From contig JAYEFQ010000005.1 of the NCBI GenBank assembly GCA_034658655.1, positions 1 through 7,155 on the forward strand: 7,155 nt of DNA. Reading direction: 5' to 3'. Below are positions 1 to 5,979 of the stretch, one piece after another (the first letter of the stretch is position 1; each line of letters opens with the position of its first letter). The translations under genes were made by a program, and so were the position numbers. The stretch comes from JAQIBY01 sp034658655. GTDB lineage: Bacteria > Bacteroidota > Bacteroidia > Bacteroidales > ML635J-15. The notes beneath the pieces are model-generated. The model did no database searches and was not told the DNA's origin. It saw only the letters and a program-made list of their open reading frames with translations.

Positions 1-278
1 TTTTCTACGCGTCAAACTCTTTTCATATTTTCTTTGCGCCTCTTTGCACCTTAGCGCCCCTTTGCGTTATTTTCCCTACCCGTCAAACTTCCTTTATTTT
101 CTTTTGCGCCTCTTTGCACCTCTGCGCCCCTTTGCGGTATTTTCCCTACCCGTCAAACTCCCTTTATTTTCCTTTGCGAAACTTTGCTCCTCTGCGTCTC
201 TTTGCGCTACTTTCCCTACGCGTTTCTCTGTGTTACTTTCCCTACCCGTCAAACTCCCTTTAATTTCCCTTTGCGCTA
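1..278. repeat. 70-bp imperfect tandem repeat downstream of pheT
   Basis: The unit begins with TTTTCCCTACCCGTCAAACT, followed by a T-rich spacer and a string of TTTGCGCC / CTTTGCACC / TCTGCGCC motifs. Copies start at 1, 70 and 140 with a period of exactly 70 bp. A short damaged copy follows at 210-235 and a shortened one at 236-278, which ends next to the pheT stop codon. The second and third copies are the most alike. Within a unit the TTTGCG-like words recur about every 10 nt, so this is a repeat within a repeat. The + strand is strongly pyrimidine-rich, so a transcript running out of pheT would be purine-rich here. The period is not a multiple of three, and the open frames across it carry no recognisable protein, so I regard it as non-coding. 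The array may extend left of the window. Confidence 0.85.
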
Positions 279-287
279 CTTTTTCGT

Positions 288-2744
288 TTACCTAATTTTT
301 GCATCAAACGCTTTTTCAAAACTTTTAAGTAACTTTTGCATAACCTTATCAATCTGCTTATCGTTCATGGTTTTCTCTTCATCTTGAAGTACAAAACTCA
401 ATGCATAAGATTTTTTCCCCGATGCGATTCCTTCCCCCACATAAACATCGAATAAGTCAATATGCTTTAGGTATTTTCGTTCTGCTTGCATCGCAGTTTG
501 TTGTATATCTTCAAATGCTACCGATTTATCAAGCAGCAGGGCCAAATCTCGATTGACGGCAGGGAATTTAGCAAGCGGTTTAAAACGATTTTCGACCTTG
601 TCGATTGCGCTTTTTAATCCCTCAGTATTAAATTCTGCGTACCAAACGTCTTGTTCAATGTCAAATTGTTTCAGGATAACTTTACTCACGAGTCCAAAAC
701 GTACTAATGCGCGTTTTTTGAGTTTGTATTCCAATCCAAAATCAAAAAGTTTAGAGTTTAATGTGTTCAGTTTCAGTGAAATTATGTCAATACCGTATGC
801 CTTCAAAAATGCACTTATAGTATTTTTTAAGTGATAGAAGTCTGTCTTGCTACCGGTTTGTGCCCAGTTTGACGCATGATAATTTCCGCTTAACCAAATG
901 CCGAGTCGTTTTTCCTCAAAATGATTATTCACCGGATGTGCATCGTCACGTTCACCTGCCTTGAAATAAATTTTACCGTACTCGTATAATTTTAAATCAG
1001 ATTGTTTATGATTAATATTTCTGGCAATAGATTCTAAACCTCCAAATATCAGCTCACGACGCATAATGCTTAATTCAGAACTGCCCGGATTTGCAAGATG
1101 TACAATGCTATTTACATCTATTTCATCATCCAATTTCTTATAATACGCTAAATTACTCAGCGAGTTACTCATAATCTCATGAAATCCTTTTGCGCTCAAG
1201 AAATCTGAACTGCTTTGCATCAATTGTTCATTGGAGTCTTCCTTCGCAATATTTATGGATGCATTGACTTTTTTTGCAACCGGAATCCGATTGTATCCGT
1301 AAATTCTTAGAATTTCCTCTGCAATATCGGCTGCGCGCTGTACATCGTTACGATAGCGGGGAACACTTAATGAAAGTTTAGCTTCTGTTTCTTTCTCTAT
1401 TTTAATGTCCAATTTATTGAGAATGAATCGGATATCCTCTTTTGAAATCGTGTCTCCCAGTAATCGGTTAATGTAATCAAAACGAATATCCACAGGGAAA
1501 GGCAATAACTTTTCAGGATACACATCATTAATTTCAGAGCTGATTTCTCCACCGGCGATTGTTTTAATCAGCAATGCCGCTCGTTTTAATGCATAAATTG
1601 TAATTTCAGGATCAGCACCACGCTCATAACGAAACGATGCGTCGGTATTCAGTCCGTGGCGACGTGCTGTTTTGCGTACATGTACCGGATCAAACCAAGC
1701 CGACTCAAGGAATACATTTTTGGTTTCTGTTTTTACGCCAGAATCAATGCCCCCGAAAACGCCCGCAATACACATTGGTTTTTCGGCATTACAAATCATC
1801 AAATCATCTGCATTCAATTCGTAATCCACTTCGTCTAAAGCAATAAATTTTTCACCTTGGCTGCGTTTTTCAACAATTACTTTATTTCCTGTAATTTTGT
1901 CGGCATCAAAAGCATGCATCGGATGTCCTGTTTCTTGCAATACATAATTTGTAATATCTACAATATTATTTATCGGTGATAAACCAATGGCTCTCAGCCG
2001 GTTTTGCAACCACTGCGGCGATGCTTCCACCTTAACACCTGAAATTGTACAGCTTGTGTATCGTTTGCAGGCTTCCAGATTTTTTATCTCCACAGGAATT
2101 GTCAAATCCTGATTCTCTGCTTTAAAGTCTGAAACATCTGGTCTGTTTACATCCGTAGGAATCCCTTCAAAACTCAAACGAGCTGCTAAATCACGTGCCA
2201 CACCCAAGTGCGATGCTGCATCAATACGATTTGGCGTTAAATCAATTTCTATGCTTAAATCCCGTTCAATTTTGAAATATTCAGCCGCAGGAGTTCCCGC
2301 TTTTATATCCTCAGGTAAAACCATAATTCCAGCATGTGATTCGCCCAAACCAATTTCATCTTCGGCACAAATCATCCCATAAGAAGCCTCTCCGCGAAGT
2401 TTTGCTTTTTTAATCACAAGCGATTCGCCGTTCATTGTCAGTTTTGTGCCAACAGTTGCTACCACAACAGTTTGTCCTTCAGTAACATTCGGCGCACCAC
2501 AAACAATTGGTAACTCCTCGTCAGCACCCACATTCACACGAGTAATTTTTAGTTTGTCAGCATTCGGATGTTGCTCACAAGCAGTCACTTTTCCAACAAC
2601 TATACCTTCCATTCCTCCTGCTACCGATATCCAATCATCCGTGCCACCAACTTCTAATCCAATATCTGTTAAATGATGCAGTAAATCCTCCCTTTCAATG
2701 CTCAGGGGCATATAATCCATTAACCAATTCAACGAAATTTTCAT
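288..2744 (-). CDS. pheT: phenylalanyl-tRNA synthetase beta subunit
   Basis: This is the beta chain of the cytoplasmic alpha2beta2 phenylalanyl-tRNA synthetase, which charges tRNA-Phe with phenylalanine using ATP. At 818 residues it has the full bacterial length. Domains in order: an N-terminal segment (MKISLNWLMDYMP); an EMAP/OB-fold tRNA-binding domain at about 44-155 (GIVVGKV..HPNADKL, then KLRGEASYGMICAEDE); the B3/4 editing domain at about 215-390 (NNIVDITNYV, GHPMHAFD, FRYERGADPE); the B5 domain at about 413-486 ending RNDVQRAADIAEEILRIYGY; a catalytic-like core at about 490-700; and the FDX-ACB anticodon-binding fold at about 725-818 (FPAVNRDLALLLD). The start codon is well placed behind a candidate promoter at 2768-2799. 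pheS is not adjacent in this window, which is common in Bacteroidota as far as I know. No terminator hairpin is visible after the stop; a tandem repeat starts 10 bp downstream. Confidence 0.97.
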   Translation of the reverse strand: MKISLNWLMDYMPLSIEREDLLHHLTDIGLEVGGTDDWISVAGGMEGIVVGKVTACEQHPNADKLKITRVNVGADEELPIVCGAPNVTEGQTVVVATVGTKLTMNGESLVIKKAKLRGEASYGMICAEDEIGLGESHAGIMVLPEDIKAGTPAAEYFKIERDLSIEIDLTPNRIDAASHLGVARDLAARLSFEGIPTDVNRPDVSDFKAENQDLTIPVEIKNLEACKRYTSCTISGVKVEASPQWLQNRLRAIGLSPINNIVDITNYVLQETGHPMHAFDADKITGNKVIVEKRSQGEKFIALDEVDYELNADDLMICNAEKPMCIAGVFGGIDSGVKTETKNVFLESAWFDPVHVRKTARRHGLNTDASFRYERGADPEITIYALKRAALLIKTIAGGEISSEINDVYPEKLLPFPVDIRFDYINRLLGDTISKEDIRFILNKLDIKIEKETEAKLSLSVPRYRNDVQRAADIAEEILRIYGYNRIPVAKKVNASINIAKEDSNEQLMQSSSDFLSAKGFHEIMSNSLSNLAYYKKLDDEIDVNSIVHLANPGSSELSIMRRELIFGGLESIARNINHKQSDLKLYEYGKIYFKAGERDDAHPVNNHFEEKRLGIWLSGNYHASNWAQTGSKTDFYHLKNTISAFLKAYGIDIISLKLNTLNSKLFDFGLEYKLKKRALVRFGLVSKVILKQFDIEQDVWYAEFNTEGLKSAIDKVENRFKPLAKFPAVNRDLALLLDKSVAFEDIQQTAMQAERKYLKHIDLFDVYVGEGIASGKKSYALSFVLQDEEKTMNDKQIDKVMQKLLKSFEKAFDAKIR

Positions 2745-2767
2745 TGTCTTCTGTTTTTAGTCGATTG

Positions 2768-2799
2768 CAAAACTAACAAATTTATGGGTCTATACCAAT
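2768..2799 (-). promoter_or_regulatory. candidate Bacteroidota-type promoter of pheT
   Basis: On the minus strand TAGTTTTG (2768-2775) fits the Bacteroidota -7 consensus TAnnTTTG. ATTG (2796-2799), separated from it by 20 bp, fits the -33 TTTG/TTG element in 3 of 4 bases at the usual spacing. Transcription would start near 2761-2763, giving a leader of roughly 20 nt. The -33 element lies inside the left terminal repeat of MITE-like copy A. The call is motif-based only. Confidence 0.5.
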
Positions 2800-2914
2800 T
2801 GCCATTCCCACCTGTCATACCGATAGTGATTCAAAACCACCGATAAGCTATGCCTATCAGTGTTGAATCTACATTGGCATTATACCGGTATTTTTTTGAT
2901 TAATAAATGGTATA
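2791..2914. repeat. MITE-like palindromic repeat, copy A
   Basis: This 124-bp segment is bounded by inverted TATACCA (2791-2797) and TGGTATA (2908-2914). Its core is a long imperfect palindrome of three nested stems: ATACCGAT / ATTGGCAT (2817-2824 with 2873-2880), ATTCAA / TTGAAT (2829-2834 with 2863-2868), and CCGATAAGC / GCCTATCAG (2840-2848 with 2852-2860, two mismatches). The stretch 2817-2915 aligns with copy B at 3199-3306, so this is a repeated element rather than a single hairpin. It has no coding capacity and is too short to move by itself; a non-autonomous transposon remnant is the likeliest reading. Its left end overlaps the predicted pheT -33 box. Confidence 0.6.
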
Positions 2915-3198
2915 AGATGTAACGGAACTAACCGTAGTTGACTCCGTGTCTTTTTTAATTTTTTGGGCGGCAAACGGTCTTCGCCTGCTAGTTTGCACAA
3001 AAAAAGCCGCACTTGCAGCAATCAAAAGGCGTTTTCGCTGGTCACACTTTTTCTTTGCGCAAGTGTGCGGCTTTTATTTGCACAAAGCTAATTCGGCTAC
3101 GCCCTGCCGCAGTGAATATGGAGCCCCACAGACTTTTTCAGCAGGCACGAGTATGGGAGGTTGTATAAGTTTCAGAACAACTGACTTAGACTGATTTA
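2915..3198. other. structured non-coding spacer between the two MITE-like copies
   Basis: I see no convincing gene here. An ATG-started open frame of 82 codons exists on the + strand, but the other frames are also largely open, the translation is unlike any protein I recognise, and it reads straight through a hairpin. The stretch is richer in G and C than its surroundings. It holds a small stem GCAAAC / GTTTGC (2970-2975 with 2991-2996) and the larger 74-bp hairpin annotated separately. The stretch from about 3087 to 3198 shows no strong fold or motif. It may be a structured RNA or a dispersed intergenic repeat. Confidence 0.5.
2992..3086. repeat. 74-bp hairpin flanked by exact 10-bp direct repeats
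   Basis: AAAAGCCGCAC (3002-3012) pairs perfectly with GTGCGGCTTTT (3065-3075). The stem continues as TTGC / GCAA (3013-3016 with 3059-3062) after a 2-nt bulge, with a 42-nt loop. Just outside the stem TTTGCACAAA occurs twice as a direct repeat (2992-3001 and 3077-3086). An inverted-repeat body inside a short direct duplication is the layout of a small transposable element with its target duplication. On the minus strand the stem is followed by a run of T residues, so it could also end transcription coming from the prenyltransferase gene, although the loop is long for an intrinsic terminator. Confidence 0.55.
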
Positions 3199-3306
3199 AT
3201 ACCGATTGTGATTCAAAACTGCCGATAGGCTACGTTTTGCTTCGCCTATCGGTGTTGAATTTACATCGGCATTATACTTGCAATTTTGATTAATACATGG
3301 TATAAT
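3199..3306. repeat. MITE-like palindromic repeat, copy B
   Basis: This is the better-preserved relative of copy A. Its core hairpin has a perfect 9-bp stem CCGATAGGC / GCCTATCGG (3222-3230 with 3244-3252). This is extended by ATTCAA / TTGAAT (3211-3216 with 3255-3260) and by ATACCGAT / ATCGGCAT (3199-3206 with 3265-3272, one mismatch). A second inverted pair, ATTATAC / GTATAAT (3271-3277 with 3300-3306), closes the right side. Relative to copy A it has nine extra bases in the hairpin loop. The left TATACCA end seen in copy A is not recognisable, so this copy may be truncated there. Confidence 0.6.
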
Positions 3307-3347
3307 TTGAATTTCACATAAAGCGTTTATTTCGCTGGATATTTTTT

Positions 3348-4220
3348 TTATTTGATCATTGCTAAAATGCAAAAGAAAGCAAACACTATACTTGCAATGC
3401 CGTTGAGGGTTCCGAAAGCCAGATTAATTCGTGAAATGTCTTTCGGCGTAACAATTACATGCTGGTAAATTAATAAGAGACTAAATCCTGCAGCACCAAT
3501 CCAGTACAATAAATCAGGAATGTAAAACCATCCGATTATAAAAAGTATAAAAATGCTGAATAAGTGAGTTACTGCCGATAAAATCAACGCATTTTTTCTG
3601 CCGATTTTTGCCGGAATACTGTGCAGTTTTTTTGCTTTGTCGAATCCTTCGTCTTGTAAGGAATAAATGATGTCAAAACCGGCTGTCCAAAATAATACCA
3701 TTCCTGAAAGCAGTACAGGCAAGAGTTTGAATTCTGCGCTTACGACAAGAAATGCTGCCGTTGGTGCAATTGCCAATCCCAATCCCAAAATGTAATGTGA
3801 TAATCCGGTAAAGCGTTTGGTGTAGGAATAGCCCAGCACAATGAGGATTGCAACTGGCGATAAAGCAAAAACTAATGGATTAATTAAAAAACAAACAACA
3901 AAAAATGCAAGCACATTGATAATAACAAAAATGAGTGCGTGGCGCGGTTTAATTACTCCTGCAGGAATTTCACGCTGAGCTGTGCGCGGATTCTTTGCAT
4001 CAATTTTTGCATCTGTCCAGCGGTTGAAGCCCATTGCTGCATTTCGTGCCAAAACCATGCATAATATTACATACAATAATTCTATCCACTCGTAATTGAA
4101 TGCATAATAGTGAGATGCCATGAAAAATCCGGTAACGGCAAAAGGCAGGGCGAATATGCTATGGCTGAATTTCACCAATGACGCATAATTCACTATCTTT
4201 GATTTTTGTTTGTTTATCAT
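3348..4220 (-). CDS. mqnP: UbiA-family prenyltransferase, probably menaquinone MqnP
   Basis: This is an integral membrane aromatic prenyltransferase of 290 residues with about eight or nine hydrophobic segments. Both Asp-rich UbiA motifs are present: NRWTDAKID (N66, D70, D74) followed by NPRTAQREIPAG, and DIIYSLQDEGFD (D183, Y186, D190, D194) followed by LHSIPAKIG. The opening LVKFSHSIFALPFA and these motif flanks resemble the MqnP branch, usually annotated as 4-hydroxybenzoate polyprenyltransferase, which attaches the isoprenoid tail in futalosine-type menaquinone synthesis. Bacteroidota use menaquinone rather than ubiquinone, so this role is more likely than true UbiA, but no other mqn gene is in view. 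The frame stays open upstream to an ATG at 4418. I chose the ATG at 4218-4220 because family similarity begins there, the extra 66 residues are antisense to the cupin gene, and a -7 box lies just upstream. Confidence 0.9.
   Translation of the reverse strand: MINKQKSKIVNYASLVKFSHSIFALPFAVTGFFMASHYYAFNYEWIELLYVILCMVLARNAAMGFNRWTDAKIDAKNPRTAQREIPAGVIKPRHALIFVIINVLAFFVVCFLINPLVFALSPVAILIVLGYSYTKRFTGLSHYILGLGLAIAPTAAFLVVSAEFKLLPVLLSGMVLFWTAGFDIIYSLQDEGFDKAKKLHSIPAKIGRKNALILSAVTHLFSIFILFIIGWFYIPDLLYWIGAAGFSLLLIYQHVIVTPKDISRINLAFGTLNGIASIVFAFFCILAMIK
4194..4201 (+). promoter_or_regulatory. candidate promoter -7 box for the cupin-SRPBCC operon
   Basis: TATCTTTG matches the Bacteroidota -7 consensus TAnnTTTG exactly. 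TTTC at 4170-4173, 20 bp upstream, is a one-mismatch -33 element. Transcription would start near 4207, about 30 nt before the cupin ATG. The promoter lies inside the first codons of the divergent prenyltransferase gene. Confidence 0.5.
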
Positions 4221-4229
4221 AATTAATTG

Positions 4230-4237
4230 CAAAAGTA
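4230..4237 (-). promoter_or_regulatory. candidate promoter -7 box of the prenyltransferase gene
   Basis: On the minus strand TACTTTTG fits TAnnTTTG and touches the ATG of the divergent cupin gene. No good -33 TTG is seen at 19-21 bp, only weak matches. The start of transcription would fall near 4223-4225, leaving just 3-5 nt before the ATG at 4220, so the mRNA may be nearly leaderless. Confidence 0.45.
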
Positions 4238-4741
4238 ATGAAATCTGTGCATTCTGCATCATTTTGGAAAACAAGATACCACATGGAGCCGCATCCGGAA
4301 GGTGGGTTTTATAAGGAAATATATCGTAGTAAACTTGATTTGAGTGTGTCTTGGGCAGAGAAAAGAGCAGCATCAACAGGAATAGTTTATCTGCTGGAAA
4401 ATAAAAACAAATCAGCATTCCATAGAATTAAATCCGATGAATTATGGCATTATTATGATGGAAATTCAAATATATTAATTCATTGTATTGCGCCCGACGG
4501 AAGCTATACAATGCTTGAGCTCGGATATGATGCTGATGCACTGCCATGCCAAATTGTGCCTGCCGGAACATGGTTTGCCGCAGAATTATCAGAAAAAGAA
4601 GATACTTTTGTTTTATCGGGTTGTACAGTAAGTCCCGGATTCAGTTTTGATGATTTTGAAATTGCAGATCCTGTGCAATTGATGAAAGAGTTTCCGCTGC
4701 ATGTGTCTGTAATTAAGCGTTTTGTCAATATAAAAAATTAG
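4238..4741 (+). CDS. Cupin_5 (DUF985) family protein
   Basis: This is a 167-residue soluble protein with the hallmarks of the Cupin_5/DUF985 family, a single double-stranded beta-helix barrel whose biochemical role is poorly known. Visible motifs are HPEGGFYKEIYRS (19-31), FHRIKSDELWHYYDG (61-75, with H62, E68 and H71 as likely pocket or metal-site residues), VPAGTWFAAEL (107-117), and LSGCTVSPGFSFDDFE (126-141). The length is normal for the family. The start at 4238 is preferred because SASFWKTRYHMEPHPEGG covers the usual family N terminus; an internal Met16 would begin too late. It is divergent from the prenyltransferase with only 17 bp between starts, and 3 bp separate it from the next gene, so the two + strand genes are probably one operon. 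Substrate and function are unknown. Confidence 0.9.
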   Translation: MKSVHSASFWKTRYHMEPHPEGGFYKEIYRSKLDLSVSWAEKRAASTGIVYLLENKNKSAFHRIKSDELWHYYDGNSNILIHCIAPDGSYTMLELGYDADALPCQIVPAGTWFAAELSEKEDTFVLSGCTVSPGFSFDDFEIADPVQLMKEFPLHVSVIKRFVNIKN

Positions 4742-4744
4742 CCT

Positions 4745-5278
4745 ATGCATTCATTAAAATATACGTTTTTCGGTTTGCTTATCGCAATTGCGCTGTTTTT
4801 TTTATGGGCTTTAAGTTTACCTTCTGAATTACATGTTCAAAAGAGTAAAACCTATCAATCCGATATTGATTTGCTGTTTTCTGAGCTATCCGATTTCTAT
4901 GAATGGACAGATTGGTTTCCATGGATGGACGAAGGAATGCAGTTCGAAATTGAGCATGAGAAAGCTACTCACGGACATAAACTGTCATGGAAACATCCAG
5001 AACAGGGGAGTGGTTATATCGAAATGTGTTTAATTGAGAGTCCAACTGAAATTCAACAGAAATTGCAATTTACTGAAAATAGCGAAGTTCTGAAATCTGA
5101 TTTTCGCTTAATTGAAAAGCAAACCGGGGGGACAGAAATTATTTGGACAATTTCAAATGACGATGAGTATCCTTATCCTTTGGGTAGAGTAAGAGCCTTT
5201 GTTATTCGAAAAATGAGCGAGAAAAATATGCAGCAAGCTCTGGATGATATTCCGTTTCATTTGGAAATATCTGATTAA
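4745..5278 (+). CDS. membrane-anchored SRPBCC (START/polyketide-cyclase-like) protein
   Basis: This 177-residue protein starts with an N-terminal hydrophobic helix at about 7-24 (FFGLLIAIALFFLWAL), which should anchor it in the inner membrane with the rest probably outside the cytoplasm. The remainder, about 30-175, has the pattern of SRPBCC ligand-binding proteins: a short helical region leading to YEWTDWFPWMDEG, then GHKLSWKHPEQGSGYIEM, a strand-rich middle, GGTEIIWTIS, and a long amphipathic C-terminal helix (RVRAFVIRKMSEKNMQQALDDI). Such folds bind hydrophobic ligands, but the ligand here cannot be guessed. It follows the cupin gene by 3 bp and is probably co-transcribed with it. Confidence 0.8.
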   Translation: MHSLKYTFFGLLIAIALFFLWALSLPSELHVQKSKTYQSDIDLLFSELSDFYEWTDWFPWMDEGMQFEIEHEKATHGHKLSWKHPEQGSGYIEMCLIESPTEIQQKLQFTENSEVLKSDFRLIEKQTGGTEIIWTISNDDEYPYPLGRVRAFVIRKMSEKNMQQALDDIPFHLEISD

Positions 5279-5343
5279 TAAAGTTGGTACTACTGCAAAT
5301 TTAGTGGACTATTTTATCAATTATAATTCGTAAAAGCATATCA

Positions 5344-5367
5344 GGGCTAAAGCCCCATTGTATTTTT
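5344..5367 (+). terminator. possible weak terminator hairpin after the + strand operon
   Basis: GGGC (5344-5347), loop TAAA, GCCC (5352-5355), then CATTGTATTTTT. The stem is only 4 bp and the T tract starts late, so this is a weak candidate. It sits 65 bp after the SRPBCC stop and overlaps the stop codon of the minus-strand barrel pseudogene (5347-5349), so it could serve both converging units. Short GGGCTAAAGCCC palindromes also occur as dispersed intergenic repeats in Bacteroidota, as far as I recall. Confidence 0.3.
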
Positions 5368-5672
5368 CGACGAACCGAAGTAGTAGCGGAGGCCGAGGGT
5401 TACTGGTAAATCTATGAACATTTTTTTGGAATATTCCAGATCATTTTTTTCATGCTCCGGCAAAAAAGCCACTTGTAGGCCAGGTGTTAACCACCAAAAT
5501 ATGAAGCAAAAGAATACATAATGTACAAAGTTGGGGAAACATTACCTAATCCATGGTCAATATAATTATAACGACTTGTACCACAACTAAATTCTGATGA
5601 ATATTTAACTTGCCCATCGCTATAAAAATTGACAGAGAAAATGAAAAGGATAATAAACAAATATTTTCTCAT
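5347..5672 (-). pseudogene. frameshifted, shortened outer-membrane beta-barrel protein
   Basis: An ATG at 5672 opens a frame with a clear signal peptide (MRKYLFIILFIFSVNFYS, then DGQ) and runs to a stop at 5487 after 61 codons (..YSFASYFGG). In another frame, reading on from about the same point, comes LTPGLQVAFLPEHEKNDL, then a strand ending VTLGLRYYFGSSK and a stop at 5347-5349. A single missing base near 5490-5545 joins the two into about 108 residues with an N-terminal signal and the typical C-terminal barrel strand. That is short for a complete barrel, so an internal deletion is likely as well. The start lies 4 bp after the stop of the sorting-domain ORF. A sequencing error could also explain the shift. 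It shares a 28-bp block with the intact barrel gene. Confidence 0.65.
5372..5399. repeat. 28-bp GC-rich direct repeat, copy 1
   Basis: This is identical to 5991-6018 over all 28 bp and has 18 G/C bases, far richer than the AT-rich genes around it. Read on the minus strand it encodes LGLRYYFGS, the last strand of the decayed barrel protein. Confidence 0.9.
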
Positions 5673-5676
5673 AAAC

Positions 5677-5979
5677 TTATTGTTTAATAACTTTTTGTGT
5701 ATTGTTTTGATTATTCAAATTTATGCTGATAAAATATATGCCGGGTTGATATTTGCTTACATCAAAACGAAACAGGTATTTTCCCGGTAAAACATTTTTT
5801 CTATTGTGATATGCTATTTCTTGTCCTTGCGCATTCAAAATTCTGAAATGTAAATCCTGAAGGTCACCATCAATTACAATTTTATTACCTGCCAAAAAGC
5901 GGACAGGCGGACAAGCGCTGATAGTTGTTGGGGTTTGGGAAATAAAATTACGTGCTAAACAACTATTCATCATTACCAT
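5677..5979 (-). CDS. small protein consisting mainly of a T9SS type A sorting domain
   Basis: This is a 100-residue ORF. Residues about 27-100 match the pattern of the T9SS C-terminal sorting domain (Por secretion tail, type A): NKIVIDGDLQDLHFRILNAQ, GQEI, a basic turn, LPGKYLFRFDVSKYQPGIYFISI, and a Lys-containing end QKVIKQ. In this family the domain sits at the C-terminus of large secreted cargo that reaches the periplasm with an N-terminal signal peptide, and it targets the cargo to the outer-membrane translocon. Here there is no signal peptide and no cargo: the first 26 residues (MVMMNSCLARNF..) are featureless. The start overlaps the end of the barrel gene by 17 bp in another frame; ATGs at residues 3 and 4 are also possible. 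It is most likely a remnant of a larger exported protein, less likely a working small protein. Confidence 0.6.
   Translation of the reverse strand: MVMMNSCLARNFISQTPTTISACPPVRFLAGNKIVIDGDLQDLHFRILNAQGQEIAYHNRKNVLPGKYLFRFDVSKYQPGIYFISINLNNQNNTQKVIKQ

Noticed and set aside
1..278. CRISPR array
   Set aside because: The copies are directly adjacent with no unique spacers between conserved repeats; differences are scattered point changes and truncations, as in a plain tandem repeat.
44..387. Two + strand open frames (83 and 67 codons) across the tandem repeat
   Set aside because: They run through a 70-bp repeat whose period is not a multiple of three, and the translations are low-complexity repeats of Leu, Phe, Pro and Ala. 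One also overlaps the 3' end of pheT.
2946..3194. 82-codon + strand open frame in the spacer between the MITE-like copies
   Set aside because: It crosses the 74-bp hairpin and the flanking direct repeats, other frames are also mostly open, and no family resemblance or start signal is seen. A structured or repeat origin explains it better.
3322..3336. Small hairpin AGCG / CGCT after the prenyltransferase stop as a terminator
   Set aside because: The stem is only 4 bp with a 7-nt loop and lacks a T run on the minus strand.
4221..4418. 66-residue N-terminal extension of the prenyltransferase
   Set aside because: It is wholly antisense to the cupin gene and its 17-bp leader, has no family similarity, and a better start with a -7 box is present at 4220.
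4504..4728. 74-codon minus-strand open frame inside the cupin gene
   Set aside because: It is a shadow of the well-supported cupin coding frame and resembles nothing known.
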